NCBI RefSeq assembly: GCF_020687545.1
Contig: NZ_JAJEQX010000001.1
Location: 180,677-244,676 of the forward strand
Origin: Ruminococcus turbiniformis
GTDB taxonomy: Bacteria > Bacillota > Clostridia > Lachnospirales > Lachnospiraceae
Length of the DNA stretch: 64,000 bases
Reading direction: 5' to 3'
The notes under the pieces are model-generated. The model worked only from the letters and a program-made list of their open reading frames with translations. It was not told the DNA's origin and made no database searches. Each line of letters starts with the position of its first letter. Within the stretch, counting starts at the first letter, position 1. This document shows, in pieces, positions 63,888-64,000 of the stretch. Made by a program: the position numbers and the translations under genes.

Positions 63888-64000
63888 TTTCTTGGACCAT
63901 TAATCCTCCGTTATCCCCATTTATCATGCTGCTATAAGTCCTTGGCTCTGTCGGTATTGAATTGGACTCAACCCTCCGAGGGAAAGCTTAATTCTTTTTT
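63888..64000 (-). other. Upstream end of the catabolic cluster, open at the window edge
   Basis: No promoter is certain in these 113 bases; a -24/-12 motif is not seen. GGAGGATTAATGG at 63898-63912 looks like a ribosome binding site with an ATG in another frame, which would encode a short out-of-frame peptide. Confidence 0.35.

Noticed and set aside
63715..63927. A frame starting MVQENVRIPEWEKSDGG with a good ribosome binding site ahead of the dehydrogenase
   Set aside because: It runs out of frame through the dehydrogenase's Rossmann motif and looks like a shadow; a frameshift between the two cannot be excluded but is not needed.

Overview
The window looks like a chromosomal segment of an anaerobic Clostridia, most likely a gut-type Lachnospiraceae. 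This rests on gene content (F- and V-type ATPases together, several MATE transporters, TRAP transport, a sigma-54 system, Rpn-family nuclease, split transketolase), strong AGGAGG-type ribosome binding sites and frequent GTG/TTG starts. The genus cannot be fixed from the sequence alone. No prophage, CRISPR array, integrase or intact insertion sequence was seen.

Layout. 1-4.6 kb (minus strand): the first 50 codons of a dNTP triphosphohydrolase, an HTH protein with a long acidic middle, and an operon with a degenerate GGDEF/EAL protein, a phosphopantetheinyl transferase and a VanY-like carboxypeptidase. 4.7-6.7 kb: an Rpn-family nuclease gene flanked on both sides by the same pair of structured repeats (A then B); the two B copies differ by compensatory changes. 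6.7-15.6 kb (minus): a phosphate transporter with a PhoU-like partner and a possible attenuator leader, then a complete F-type ATP synthase operon atpBEFHAGDC with a clear promoter and terminator. 16-25 kb: two integral membrane proteins whose genes overlap tail to tail, a two-component system with an ABC exporter, a YgjP-like metallopeptidase, and Maf among decayed genes. 25-36 kb: three MATE efflux genes, an M20 amidohydrolase, a membrane-anchored MutS-like ATPase, a second two-component system and an aldo/keto reductase.

36-39.4 kb: an SRAP gene and a small unknown gene behind a promoter that carries a LexA box, a zinc-ribbon/protein kinase pair behind a perfect inverted repeat, an AraC remnant and tRNA-Lys(CTT). 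39.9-48.7 kb: trmB (minus strand), then a plus-strand V-type ATPase operon (G/H, C, I, K, F, E, A, B) in which the rotor subunit D is not found.

48.9-64 kb (minus): rpoN, a PrpR-type sigma-54 activator and an eleven-gene catabolic cluster: SAF-domain dehydrogenase, DctM, DctP, DctQ, cyclase-family hydrolase, then three TIM-barrel isomerase-like proteins, an Asp/Glu-racemase-like protein, a split transketolase and a D-2-hydroxyacid dehydrogenase. A sigma-54 promoter (TTGGCAT...TTGCTT) with an upstream array of GTTTCA repeats sits inside the cluster before the isomerase/transketolase half. No sugar kinase is present, which suggests import and cleavage of an unphosphorylated acidic carbohydrate. 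This cluster is the best candidate for an undescribed pathway; the A-B repeats around the Rpn gene are the best candidate for an undescribed element.
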